This document shows positions 47,862 through 56,012 of a DNA stretch of 64,000 bases, piece after piece. The translations under genes were made by a program, and so were the position numbers. Numbering within the stretch: the stretch's first letter is position 1; the number at the start of each line of letters is the position of its first letter. Origin of the DNA: Oscillospiraceae bacterium (lineage in GTDB: Bacteria > Bacillota_A > Clostridia > Oscillospirales > Oscillospiraceae); NCBI GenBank assembly GCA_021771675.1, contig JAETOP010000001.1, positions 1 through 64,000 of the forward strand, in the 5' to 3' direction. The notes under the pieces are model-generated. The model had not been told where the DNA came from, searched no databases, and saw only the letters and a list, made by a program, of their open reading frames with translations.

Positions 47862-48561
47862 CGCACTGCTCACAGTCCTGACGAGAAAGCACGGAAAGCT
47901 CACCATCAAAGCGAGGGGTCTGCGCCGTAAAAACAGTCCGCTGACCGCCGCCTGCCAGCTGCTTGCCTACGGAGAATTCACCCTGTTTGAACGAGGGGGG
48001 CAGTACAGCATCAACGAGGCCCAGGTTTTGAATCTGTTTCAAAACCTTCGTGGGGATTTGGAGCGCCTGGCCCTGGCCTCTTACTTTGCCCAGGTGGCGG
48101 AGGTGCTGTCCCAGGAGGATTATCCCACGCCGGAGCTCCAATCCCTGCTGCTGAACTGCCTGTATGCCCTTTCGGAATTGGGACTGCCCCTGGATCAGGT
48201 GAAGGCGGTCTTTGAGCTGCGCTCTGCGTGTCTGTCCGGTTATACTCCGGATTTATATGGCTGTCACGTCTGCGGAAGCCAGGTGCCGGATCGGTTTGAC
48301 CTGTCCTCAGGGCTTTTGGAATGCCACGCCTGCCGGGATTCTGCCTCCGGGGGGATTCGACTGCCGGTGACGCCCGGAATGCTGGAAGCCATGCGCTATA
48401 TCTGCTTTTGCGATCCCAAGAAGATTTTTTCCTTCCGGCTGAACAGGGAGGAACTGAGTCAGCTCTGCGGCTTGACCGAGGGCTTTCTCACCACCCAGCT
48501 GGAGCGGGGCTTTTCCGCACTGGATTATTATAAATCCCTTGGGTTTTTCCAATCTACATAA
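47806..48561 (+). CDS. recO: DNA repair protein RecO
   Basis: 251 residues. The N-terminal OB fold is TIQGIVLRVSDYNDHDALLT, LTRKHGKLTIKARGLRRKNS; the helical part includes LASYFAQVAEVLSQED; a zinc-type module is CHVCGSQVPDRFDLSSG then LECHAC. RecO works with RecR (30.3 kb) to load RecA. ATG 47806 follows GGAGGG and lies within the upstream small gene. Confidence 0.93.
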   Translation: MYLTIQGIVLRVSDYNDHDALLTVLTRKHGKLTIKARGLRRKNSPLTAACQLLAYGEFTLFERGGQYSINEAQVLNLFQNLRGDLERLALASYFAQVAEVLSQEDYPTPELQSLLLNCLYALSELGLPLDQVKAVFELRSACLSGYTPDLYGCHVCGSQVPDRFDLSSGLLECHACRDSASGGIRLPVTPGMLEAMRYICFCDPKKIFSFRLNREELSQLCGLTEGFLTTQLERGFSALDYYKSLGFFQST

Positions 48562-48575
48562 TTTAGGAGAATACA

Positions 48576-50954
48576 ATGTCTGAACTATATGAAAAATCCC
48601 TGATAAAGCTGGAACTGGATCAGGTGCTTTCACTGCTGGCGGACTGTGCCGGCAGCGAGGGCGGTAAAGAAGGGTGCCGGAAGCTTCGGCCCGTCTCCGA
48701 TTTGGAGGAAGTAGAGCTGATGCTTCAGCAGACCACAGCCGCCTCCGACCTTTGTACCCGGAAGGGAAACCCGGCCTTTTCCAATGTCTGCGACGTTTCC
48801 CCCAGCCTGGAACGGGCGGATCGGGGCGGGTGCCTCCAACCAAAGGAGCTGCTCGCCATCGGCGGCGTTCTGCGCTGTGCCAGAACCATCAAGGGCTATG
48901 TCTCAGAGGATGACAAAGCCACAGTGCTGGACCCGTTGTTCAATGCCCTGACGGCTAACAAATACCTGGAAGATCGGATTTTCGGAGCGATCCTTTCCGA
49001 GGAGGAGATTGCCGACACCGCTTCCCCGAAATTGGCGGACATTCGCCGCCATATGCGCATCCAGGCGGGAAAGATTCGGGACAGCCTGCAAAAGGTCATC
49101 TCCTCTCCGGCCTACAGCAAATTTCTGCGGGAGCCCATCATAACCATCCGCCAGGGAAGGTATGTGGTTCCCGTCAAATCCGAATGTAAAAATGATGTGC
49201 CGGGCCTTGTCCATGACGTTTCCGCCACGGGCTCCACCTATTTTGTGGAGCCCATGTCTGCGGTGAACGCCAACAATGCATTACGGGAGCTGGAGCTCAA
49301 GGAGAAAAAGGAAATCGAACGCATTCTGGCAGAGCTGTCCAGCGAAGCCGCTGCTCACGCCGAAGACATCAACATGGACTACTCCATGCTGGTGAATTTG
49401 GATGTGATATTTGCCAAGGCAAAGCTTGCCTACCGGATGCGTGCCTGGGCCCCCATTATGAATGACACCGGAAAGGTGGAGCTTCGGAATGCCCGGCATC
49501 CCCTAATCGACCCCAAGAAGGTGGTTCCCATCTCTGTGCGCCTGGGCTCCGACTTCGACACCATGATTATTACCGGCCCCAACACCGGCGGCAAGACGGT
49601 TACCTTGAAAACCATCGGTCTTCTGACGCTGATGGCGGAGTGCGGTCTCCATGTTCCTGCGGGGGACGGCAGTATTCTCTCCACCTTTGACGCCATTTTG
49701 GCGGACATTGGCGACGAACAGTCCATTGCCCAGAGCCTTTCCACCTTTTCCAGCCATATGCGAACCATTGTGGATGTGGTGGAACAGTGCGATGACCGGA
49801 CGCTGGTGCTCTATGATGAGCTTGGCGCCGGCACGGATCCGGCGGAGGGCGCTGCTCTGGCCATTGCTTTGATTGAGTTCAGCCGGAAAATGGGTTCCCG
49901 GGTGGTGGCCACCACCCATTATGCAGAGCTCAAGCTCTACGCCATGCGAACGGGGGGCGTCATCAACGCCTCCTGTGAATTTGATGTGGAGACTCTCCAG
50001 CCCACCTATAAGCTGTTCATCGGCATCCCGGGGAAATCCAATGCCTTTGCCATTTCCAGAAAGCTGGGCCTGCCGGAGGATATTTTGAAGGAAGCCGGGG
50101 ACTTGGTTGGCAAGAGCGACAAGGATTTTGAAGATGTGATTTCCCAATTGGAGCAGCAGCGCCAGCAGATGGAAAGTGCTCGGATTGAGGCGGAGAAATT
50201 AAGGCAGGAAACCGCAAAAATCAAGCGGCAGAGTGAAGACTACCAGGCACAGCTCCAGAAGGAAAAGGAAAAAGCCATGGAGTCCGCCCGCCGGGAGGCC
50301 CAGGGCATCATTGACGAGGCCAGAGCAGCGGCAAATCTGGCGTCGGAGGAACTGAAAGCCCTGCGCAAGCAGCTTCAGGACAGTGCCGATACCACTGGAA
50401 TCAACCAGCGCCAGTCGGAGCTGCGCCGGGCGCTGAACGAGACTGAGGATCGCATTCGGGCGAATCAGCCGACGAAGGAGCGCCCTCAGCCCGCCCGGGA
50501 AATCCTGGTGGGGGATACGGTGGAGCTGCTGAAACTGGGGATGAAGGCCAGTGTGCTGGCCATCAACAAGGACGGCAGCTACCAACTCCAGGCGGGGATC
50601 ATGAAGCTCACCGCAAAGGCGGACGAGATTTATCTGCTGGAACATGAGAACCCATACAAGGCCAAGGGCGGCCATCCTGCTCACTCCGGCCGGGAGATGA
50701 AAATGTCCGCCATGGCTTCGGAAATCGACCTGCGGGGGATGGATACGGTGGAAGCCATCTGCGTGCTGGATCGTTACATGGATGAGGCTATGCGTGCAAA
50801 GCTGACATCTGTTCGAATCATCCACGGCAAGGGAACCGGTGCCCTGCGACAGGCAGTGCATCAGTCTTTGAAACGAAACAAATTCGTAAAGAAATTCCGT
50901 TTGGGGGTCTACGGCGAGGGAGAAGACGGCGTTACCATTGCAGAATTTGCATAA
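48576..50954 (+). CDS. mutS2: Endonuclease MutS2
   Basis: 792 residues. The core has the MutS ATPase: Walker A IITGPNTGGKTVTLKTIGLL, QSIAQSLSTFSSHMRTIVDV, Walker B LVLYDELGAGTDPAEGAALA and TTHYAELK. A long coiled coil (about residues 515-645) is followed by KOW-like VGDTVELLKLGMKASVLAIN and a C-terminal Smr nuclease domain with EIDLRGMDTVEAI and IIHGKGTGALR. In Bacillota MutS2 acts in collided-ribosome rescue and limits recombination rather than in mismatch repair. It closes the yqfC-to-mutS2 run. Confidence 0.94.
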   Translation: MSELYEKSLIKLELDQVLSLLADCAGSEGGKEGCRKLRPVSDLEEVELMLQQTTAASDLCTRKGNPAFSNVCDVSPSLERADRGGCLQPKELLAIGGVLRCARTIKGYVSEDDKATVLDPLFNALTANKYLEDRIFGAILSEEEIADTASPKLADIRRHMRIQAGKIRDSLQKVISSPAYSKFLREPIITIRQGRYVVPVKSECKNDVPGLVHDVSATGSTYFVEPMSAVNANNALRELELKEKKEIERILAELSSEAAAHAEDINMDYSMLVNLDVIFAKAKLAYRMRAWAPIMNDTGKVELRNARHPLIDPKKVVPISVRLGSDFDTMIITGPNTGGKTVTLKTIGLLTLMAECGLHVPAGDGSILSTFDAILADIGDEQSIAQSLSTFSSHMRTIVDVVEQCDDRTLVLYDELGAGTDPAEGAALAIALIEFSRKMGSRVVATTHYAELKLYAMRTGGVINASCEFDVETLQPTYKLFIGIPGKSNAFAISRKLGLPEDILKEAGDLVGKSDKDFEDVISQLEQQRQQMESARIEAEKLRQETAKIKRQSEDYQAQLQKEKEKAMESARREAQGIIDEARAAANLASEELKALRKQLQDSADTTGINQRQSELRRALNETEDRIRANQPTKERPQPAREILVGDTVELLKLGMKASVLAINKDGSYQLQAGIMKLTAKADEIYLLEHENPYKAKGGHPAHSGREMKMSAMASEIDLRGMDTVEAICVLDRYMDEAMRAKLTSVRIIHGKGTGALRQAVHQSLKRNKFVKKFRLGVYGEGEDGVTIAEFA

Positions 50955-51042
50955 AGAATAGGAGACAATCCTGCTCAGAAAAGCAGAATTACGATAATTT
51001 GCACAAAAAATCCTGCCTTTGTGCAATTCGTCCGAAAACTCA

Positions 51043-51070
51043 TTGACTTTTTCGTTAAAAATGGTATTAT
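51043..51070 (+). promoter_or_regulatory. Sigma-A-type promoter of the HPr-like gene
   Basis: TTGACT (51043-51048), 16-base spacer, TATTAT (51065-51070), about 50 bases before the start. Confidence 0.7.
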
Positions 51071-51122
51071 GTAGGTAGATTCATCACGTCCGATTGGACG
51101 AGGTGTAAAGGAGTGTATGGAA

Positions 51123-51383
51123 ATGTTCAACAAAGAAGTTGTTGTGCGCTGCGAATCCGGTCTGCACAACAGACAGGCTACCTACTTCGTGCAAAAGGCC
51201 AATGAGTTTGAAAGCAGCATTTGGCTGGAATCTGACAACCGAAAGATGAACGCCAAGAGTCTGCTTGGAATCATGTCCCTGGGGATTGTCACCGGTACGA
51301 CGGTTACTCTGAGCGCAGTCGGAGCCGACGCAGAAGCTGCTGTGAATGCACTGGAAGCACTGCTCCAGCGGGACGTTTACTGA
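51123..51383 (+). CDS. HPr family phosphocarrier protein with altered active site
   Basis: 86 residues from ATG 51123 (AAGGAG is 9 bases upstream; ATG 51117 is too close). The HPr fold is clear: CESGLHNRQATYFVQKANEF carries the phosphorylatable histidine and arginine of the G-L-H-x-R motif, and MNAKSLLGIMSLGI holds the regulatory serine block. The usual GLHARPA is here GLHNRQA, so the proline after the arginine is glutamine. It probably still accepts phosphate, but efficiency may differ. No ptsI or other PTS genes are nearby; it may be a regulatory HPr/Crh-like protein. Confidence 0.85.
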   Translation: MFNKEVVVRCESGLHNRQATYFVQKANEFESSIWLESDNRKMNAKSLLGIMSLGIVTGTTVTLSAVGADAEAAVNALEALLQRDVY

Positions 51384-51398
51384 TTTTACGTAGGAACC

Positions 51399-51439
51399 TC
51401 CGGTGTGGCAGGCTGTTGCCCGCTCTGCCATGCCGGAGT
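51399..51439 (+). terminator. First hairpin after the HPr-like gene
   Basis: CTCCGGTGTGGCAG pairs with CTGCCATGCCGGAG around GCTGTTGCCCGCT, followed by TTTCCCTC. Confidence 0.65.
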
Positions 51440-51452
51440 TTCCCTCAATTGA

Positions 51453-51494
51453 CCGCCTCAATGCCGAAGGCTGCATGGGGGCGGTTCTTTTTTG
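51453..51494 (+). terminator. Second hairpin before uvrC
   Basis: ACCGCC and GGCGGT close a stem-loop followed by TCTTTTTT, a good T tract 11 bases before the uvrC start. It would terminate transcription from the HPr-like gene, so uvrC needs its own promoter or read-through; none was recognised. Confidence 0.7.
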
Positions 51495-51504
51495 GAGCTG
51501 AAAC

Positions 51505-53325
51505 ATGACGTTTGATGAACTGAAGGATAAAGCGTTGTCCCTGCCATACGCCCCGGGTGTGTACATCATGCGGGACAAAACCGACAAGGTAATCTATGTG
51601 GGGAAGGCAAAAAAGCTGAAAAACCGTGTCAGTCAGTATTTTCAGGATACGGCCTCCCATACTCCCAAAACCCGTATGATGGTCAGCAAAATTCATCATT
51701 TTGATGTGATTGTGGCTGCCAGTGAGTTTGAGGCCCTGGTGTTGGAGTGCTCGCTGATCAAGCGGTATCTGCCCAAATACAACATTCTTTTGAAGGATGA
51801 CAAGGGTTATCCATACCTCCGGTTGAATATGAAAGAAGTATATCCCAGAATTACCCTGGTCAGTAAAATTTCTGACGACGGAGCCCAGTATTTTGGGCCA
51901 TTCGGCAGCCGGGGGGTGACCCATGATGTAATGGAGGCGGTGCTTCATACGCTAAAGCTTCCGACCTGCTCCAAGGAGTTTCCAAGAGATGTGGGCAAGG
52001 ATCGGCCCTGCCTCAATTACCACATGAATCAGTGCATGGGCTGGTGCCAGGCCAGCCAGACCTGCACCCAGTACCGGCAGACCATGGAGCAGGCACGGCA
52101 GCTGCTGGGCGGAAATTATAAATCCGTAGCGGAGCAGATTAAGAGCCAAATGCTGGAGGCTTCCGATCAATTGGAGTTTGAACTGGCGGCCACCCTGCGG
52201 GACAGGCTGAATGCCGTGGAGGCTCTGGGGCAAAAGCAGCTGGTGACCGCCGGAACCCTGGCCGATACAGACGTGGTGGGCTATGGCGAGACAGAGGTAA
52301 AGGCCTGCTTTGCGGTGCTTCATTTCAGCAACGGCAATTTGCTGGACAAGGAATATGAGGTATTTCCCAGGCCGGACAGCCGGGAAGAGGCGGTTTCCAG
52401 CCTGATGAAGCAGTATTATCTGAGCAGAGGCTTTGCGCCAAAGCATGTTCTGCTTCCCTTTGAGCTGGAGGATGGAGAGCTGTTTTCTGAGCTGATGACC
52501 CAGCAGTACGGCAGAAGCTCCAAGCTTCGGGTGCCTCAGCGGGGGGATAACGTCCGCCTTGTGGAGCTGGCCTGTAAAAACGCCTTTGAAGAGGCCCAGC
52601 GGGTGACGGACAAGGAAGAGAGAAACCAGGCAATCCTAGTTTTACTTGGGAAAATGCTGAACATCCCAACGCCTGTCCGGATTGAGTCCTTCGACATTTC
52701 CAATATTTCCGGTACGGATATTGTGGCCAGTATGGTGGTATTTCAGGACGGAAAGCCCAGAAAGAGCGACTACAAGCGCTTCAAGCTGGAGGGTCTTTCC
52801 AATCAGGACGACTATGCCTCCATGCACCAGGTGGTGAAACGGCGCTTTGCCCATTATCAGGCAGGGGACAAGGGGTTCGATGTTCCGCCCAATCTGCTGC
52901 TCATTGATGGCGGTGTTAACCACGCCAGGGTCGCCCAAAGCGCTTTGGAGGAGCTGGGGCTGTCCTTCCCGGTTTTTGGCATGGTGAAGGATGACCGCCA
53001 CCGCACCCGTGCGCTGGTGACAACTGCCCAGGAGGAAATCTCCATCGACACCAATCAGGCAATTTTCGCCCTGATCGGCACCATTCAAGAGGAGACCCAC
53101 CGCTTTGCCATCACCTTCCACCGGCAGCTTCGCAGCAAGCGGCTGCACCATTCCGAGCTGGACGGTATTACGGGTATCGGCCCCAAGAGGAAGCAGGAGC
53201 TGCTTCGGCAGTTCAAATCCATCAAGGCCATCGGCCAGGCCACCCTTCCGGAATTGGAGCGTTTTCTGCCGAAGGATGCGGCGGCGGCGGTGTACCACCA
53301 TTTTCATTCCGATCAGGAAACCTGA
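51505..53325 (+). CDS. uvrC: Excinuclease ABC subunit C
   Basis: 606 residues. The N-terminal GIY-YIG nuclease is PYAPGVYIMRDKTDKVIYVG; a UVR (UvrB-binding) motif follows near residue 205 (YKSVAEQIKSQMLEASDQLE); the RNase H-like C-terminal nuclease has ESFDISNISGTDIVASMVVF and LLIDGGVNHA; a helix-hairpin-helix ends the protein (LDGITGIGPKRKQELLRQF). It makes both incisions in nucleotide excision repair. uvrA and uvrB are not in the window. Confidence 0.95.
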   Translation: MTFDELKDKALSLPYAPGVYIMRDKTDKVIYVGKAKKLKNRVSQYFQDTASHTPKTRMMVSKIHHFDVIVAASEFEALVLECSLIKRYLPKYNILLKDDKGYPYLRLNMKEVYPRITLVSKISDDGAQYFGPFGSRGVTHDVMEAVLHTLKLPTCSKEFPRDVGKDRPCLNYHMNQCMGWCQASQTCTQYRQTMEQARQLLGGNYKSVAEQIKSQMLEASDQLEFELAATLRDRLNAVEALGQKQLVTAGTLADTDVVGYGETEVKACFAVLHFSNGNLLDKEYEVFPRPDSREEAVSSLMKQYYLSRGFAPKHVLLPFELEDGELFSELMTQQYGRSSKLRVPQRGDNVRLVELACKNAFEEAQRVTDKEERNQAILVLLGKMLNIPTPVRIESFDISNISGTDIVASMVVFQDGKPRKSDYKRFKLEGLSNQDDYASMHQVVKRRFAHYQAGDKGFDVPPNLLLIDGGVNHARVAQSALEELGLSFPVFGMVKDDRHRTRALVTTAQEEISIDTNQAIFALIGTIQEETHRFAITFHRQLRSKRLHHSELDGITGIGPKRKQELLRQFKSIKAIGQATLPELERFLPKDAAAAVYHHFHSDQET

Positions 53326-53353
53326 CCCTTCATCACTGAGAAAGGAACTTCTT

Positions 53354-53896
53354 ATGCGAGTCATTGCGGGAAAAGCAAGGGGAACCCAGCTGAATACACC
53401 GGACGGGATGCTGACCCGTCCCACAGCGGACCGGGTCAAGGAGGCCCTGTTCAGCATCATTCAGTTTGATTTGCCCGGCGCACGGGTGCTGGACCTGTTT
53501 GGCGGCACCGGTCAACTGGGAATTGAGGCACTGAGCCGGGGGGCATCCAAAGCCGTCTTTGTGGATTCCAGGCGGGAGGCCTGTCAGCTGATCCGCTCCA
53601 ATTTGAAGAAAACCCATATGGAGTCAGATGCCGCTGTGGTGCAGAGCGATTACCTGGAATATCTGAATCGCTGCAAAGAGCGCTTTGATATTATCCTGCT
53701 TGACCCACCTTATGCAGAAGTTTTTTTGGAAACTGCCATAAAAAGGATAACAGAAATTGACATTTTGCAATCCGGTGGTATAATAGTTGCGGAACGCCCC
53801 CTAGGGAAGGAGCTTCCCTGGGAGTTTGAGGGCTACACCCGTTCCAAGGATTACAAGTACGGAAAAATAATGCTGACCCTCTATCGTAAAAGATAA
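53354..53896 (+). CDS. rsmD: 16S rRNA (guanine(966)-N2)-methyltransferase
   Basis: 180 residues. MRVIAGKARGTQLNTPDG, TRPTADRVKEALFSII, the SAM-binding VLDLFGGTGQLGIEALSRGA and the catalytic IILLDPPYAEVF (DPPY) identify RsmD. It methylates the N2 of G966 in 16S rRNA. ATG 53354 follows AAAGGAAC; the frame is open upstream only as a shadow of uvrC. rsmD-coaD is the standard Bacillota pair. Confidence 0.94.
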   Translation: MRVIAGKARGTQLNTPDGMLTRPTADRVKEALFSIIQFDLPGARVLDLFGGTGQLGIEALSRGASKAVFVDSRREACQLIRSNLKKTHMESDAAVVQSDYLEYLNRCKERFDIILLDPPYAEVFLETAIKRITEIDILQSGGIIVAERPLGKELPWEFEGYTRSKDYKYGKIMLTLYRKR

Positions 53897-53914
53897 GGAA
53901 AATTTGGATATAAT

Positions 53915-54397
53915 ATGAAAACAGCAGTTTATCCCGGCAGCTTTGACCCGGTTACCAGCGGTCATTTGAATATTATCCGGCGGGCGGCGAATATCTTTGA
54001 CAAGCTCATTGTATGCGTTATGGTCAATGCCGGTAAAAATCCCATGTTTACCCTGGAGGAGCGAGAGGAGTTTATCCGCCGGGTCACATTGGATTTGCCC
54101 AATGTAGAGGTGGATTGCTCCAATGAGCTGCTGGCTGACTATGCCCGCAGACGGGGCAGCTGCGTCATTGTAAAGGGGCTTCGGGCCGGTTCGGACTTTG
54201 AAAACGAGTTCCAGATGGCCCTTGTAAACCGGAAAATCAATCCGGAGCTGGATACCATGTTCCTCACCGCCGACAGCCGGTATATGTACCTGAGCTCCAG
54301 CATGGTGAAGGAGCTGGGGTATTATGGCGCCGAGCTGTCCGACTTTTTACCGGAGGAGATTATTCCGGATTTTCAGAAGAAATTAGGGAAGCGGTGA
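53915..54397 (+). CDS. coaD: Phosphopantetheine adenylyltransferase
   Basis: 160 residues. AVYPGSFDPVTSGHLNIIRR holds the nucleotidyltransferase T/HxGH motif (here SGHL), and KGLRAGSDFENEFQMALVNR and YMYLSSSMVKELGYYGAEL are family blocks. It adds AMP to phosphopantetheine, the penultimate step of CoA synthesis, and complements coaX at 3.7 kb. It follows rsmD by 18 bases. Confidence 0.96.
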   Translation: MKTAVYPGSFDPVTSGHLNIIRRAANIFDKLIVCVMVNAGKNPMFTLEEREEFIRRVTLDLPNVEVDCSNELLADYARRRGSCVIVKGLRAGSDFENEFQMALVNRKINPELDTMFLTADSRYMYLSSSMVKELGYYGAELSDFLPEEIIPDFQKKLGKR

Positions 54398-54445
54398 TTT
54401 GGTCCGGCGTTTCCCATGGCAAATAAAGATTTTGGAGGATTCACA

Positions 54446-54952
54446 ATGAGCAACAACAGCACAGAAGATATTATTGGCACGTTATACGATATGGTGCAGG
54501 ACGCACGGTCCATGCCTCTTGCTGCGGATAAATGTATCCTAGAACGGGATCGGGTTCTGGACCTGCTGGATGAGATTATCTCCCAGCTGCCTGCGGAAAT
54601 CAAGCAGTCCCGCACCATTGTGGAGTCACGCAATGAGCTGATCAGCCAGGCCCGCCGGGAGGCAGAGGGAATTCTCCGTCAGGCCCATGACCAGGCCAAC
54701 GAGCTTGTTGCCAAGGAAGAGATCTACAAAGAGGCGAAAAAGCGCAGCGAAGAGCTGGTGACCCAGACCCAGGATCGGATCAGCCAGCTGCGCAAGGCCG
54801 CCAATGATTACATGGACGAATCCCTGCGCCGCACCGAGGAAACCATCTCTCAGGCGCTCCATGAGGTGCAGGATACCCGGATGAAGTTCCTTGCCGTTAC
54901 CGAGTCCCAGGAGCAGCGCAGAGCAGCGCCCAATGTGGACGTGGACATGTGA
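54446..54952 (+). CDS. Coiled-coil protein linked to coaD
   Basis: 168 residues from ATG 54446, with GGAGGA upstream. Nearly all helical: IIGTLYDMVQDARSMPLAAD, RVLDLLDEIISQLPAEIKQS, then a long heptad region rich in Arg, Gln and Glu (ARREAEGILRQAHDQANELV and on). It resembles DivIVA- or V-ATPase subunit E-like coiled coils that follow coaD in many Clostridia and are annotated only loosely. No catalytic motif. Function unknown; a role in cell-envelope or division scaffolding is possible. Confidence 0.7.
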   Translation: MSNNSTEDIIGTLYDMVQDARSMPLAADKCILERDRVLDLLDEIISQLPAEIKQSRTIVESRNELISQARREAEGILRQAHDQANELVAKEEIYKEAKKRSEELVTQTQDRISQLRKAANDYMDESLRRTEETISQALHEVQDTRMKFLAVTESQEQRRAAPNVDVDM

Positions 54953-54978
54953 CGGAATGTCATCGAAAGCCCAAATTT

Positions 54979-55006
54979 TTGGCCGCTCCGACACCGGAGC
55001 GGCCAA
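54979..55006 (+). terminator. Hairpin between convergent genes
   Basis: TTGGCCGCTCCG-ACAC-CGGAGCGGCCAA, a 12-bp stem with a 4-base loop. It ends the rsmD-coaD-coiled-coil run and is also near the stop of the minus-strand Cys-rich gene. Confidence 0.75.
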
Positions 55007-55015
55007 GATATTTAT

Positions 55016-55849
55016 TTACCCGTCTTCTCCTGAGCGGCAGGCGGTTCCATCCTGCTTGCTGTCGCACCCTTTGGGTGTGAACTGAGAGGCGGGGAAGGGA
55101 ATCCGGCTGAACATTTCGCAGGGGTCTTCCGTGCAGCCGGGGTTGTCGCAGCACTCCTTGGTGGGGATGCTGTAGTCCATCACAGGGACAATCAGCTGTG
55201 CGTCCCGTTCCAGGCGAATGATGGAAAATTGTCCCAGGGTCACGAACAATCTCCTGCAATCCGAGCTGACGCTCAGTTCTTCGTCAAACATGCCCCGGAT
55301 ACCGTCCGGAACCTGAATTTGGGAAGATTCCTTGCATCCACATTCACTGGCGTCCCGTACCCGGGAGCTGAGCACCATAGGGTCCAGCACCTCCACAACG
55401 GCGGTGGGGCGATTGGCGTAGGCTCTGGTCATGCCGTCAGGGCCGTAGAGCCTGGTGTCGCTTCTGTAGATATGAGCACAGCTGTCCTCGCCGCACAGAA
55501 CCGCCCGCTTGGTAAACACAGCCAGCCCATACAGCGTGGCAGGCCGGGCGGAGCCCATAACGGTATCCGCAATGATGCGGTAGTAAAATGTTACATCGAT
55601 GCAGTAGTGGTTTCTGTCGAAGGCCACCGGCTCCACATCGATATACGTACTGATCAGCTCGGCGCACCGCACTCTGGTTCCGGCACAGCTGTTCAGCAGC
55701 GCCTGGGAGCTGGCGGTGAGGTATACGGGCAGATCCTCGATGCAGTCTTTGTCGCGGCAGGAATCCGTGATTTTTCGGGTGTGAATCGACATGGCCTGGC
55801 GCAGATCCTCCGGATCACAGCGCAGGATGTCCTGGCATTTGTCTGACAT
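55016..55849 (-). CDS. Cys-rich conserved protein of unknown function
   Basis: 277 residues, no signal peptide. It has about 17 cysteines, including DSCRDKDCIEDLPVYL near the start, ASECGCKES in the middle and ECCDNPGCTEDPCEMFSRIP near the end. The middle has a regular beta-rich pattern (TYIDVEPVAFDRNHYCIDVT; FYYRIIADTVMG). The C-terminal FSRIPFPASQFTPKGCD looks conserved. The cysteine content and lack of export signal are reminiscent of spore-coat proteins, but this is only a resemblance. It stands alone on the minus strand. Confidence 0.6.
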   Translation of the reverse strand: MSDKCQDILRCDPEDLRQAMSIHTRKITDSCRDKDCIEDLPVYLTASSQALLNSCAGTRVRCAELISTYIDVEPVAFDRNHYCIDVTFYYRIIADTVMGSARPATLYGLAVFTKRAVLCGEDSCAHIYRSDTRLYGPDGMTRAYANRPTAVVEVLDPMVLSSRVRDASECGCKESSQIQVPDGIRGMFDEELSVSSDCRRLFVTLGQFSIIRLERDAQLIVPVMDYSIPTKECCDNPGCTEDPCEMFSRIPFPASQFTPKGCDSKQDGTACRSGEDG

Positions 55850-55949
55850 GGGAATCCCTCCTGAAACGTGTTCCTATAAGCTGCAACCGCTTATAAGACA
55901 GTTTATGCTTCGGAAGTCTTCCTGTGCACTTCGCTTTCTTCTCAAAACC

Positions 55950-55979
55950 GCTCCGACACCTTTATAAAGATGCCGGAGC
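55950..55979 (-). terminator. Hairpin after galM
   Basis: GCTCCGACA and TGCCGGAGC pair (with one unpaired base) around CCTTTATAAAGA; it lies 34 bases past the galM stop on the minus strand. Confidence 0.5.
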
Positions 55980-56012
55980 AGATGTTGAGGCATTGCCTCA
56001 TTAGGCCTTACA

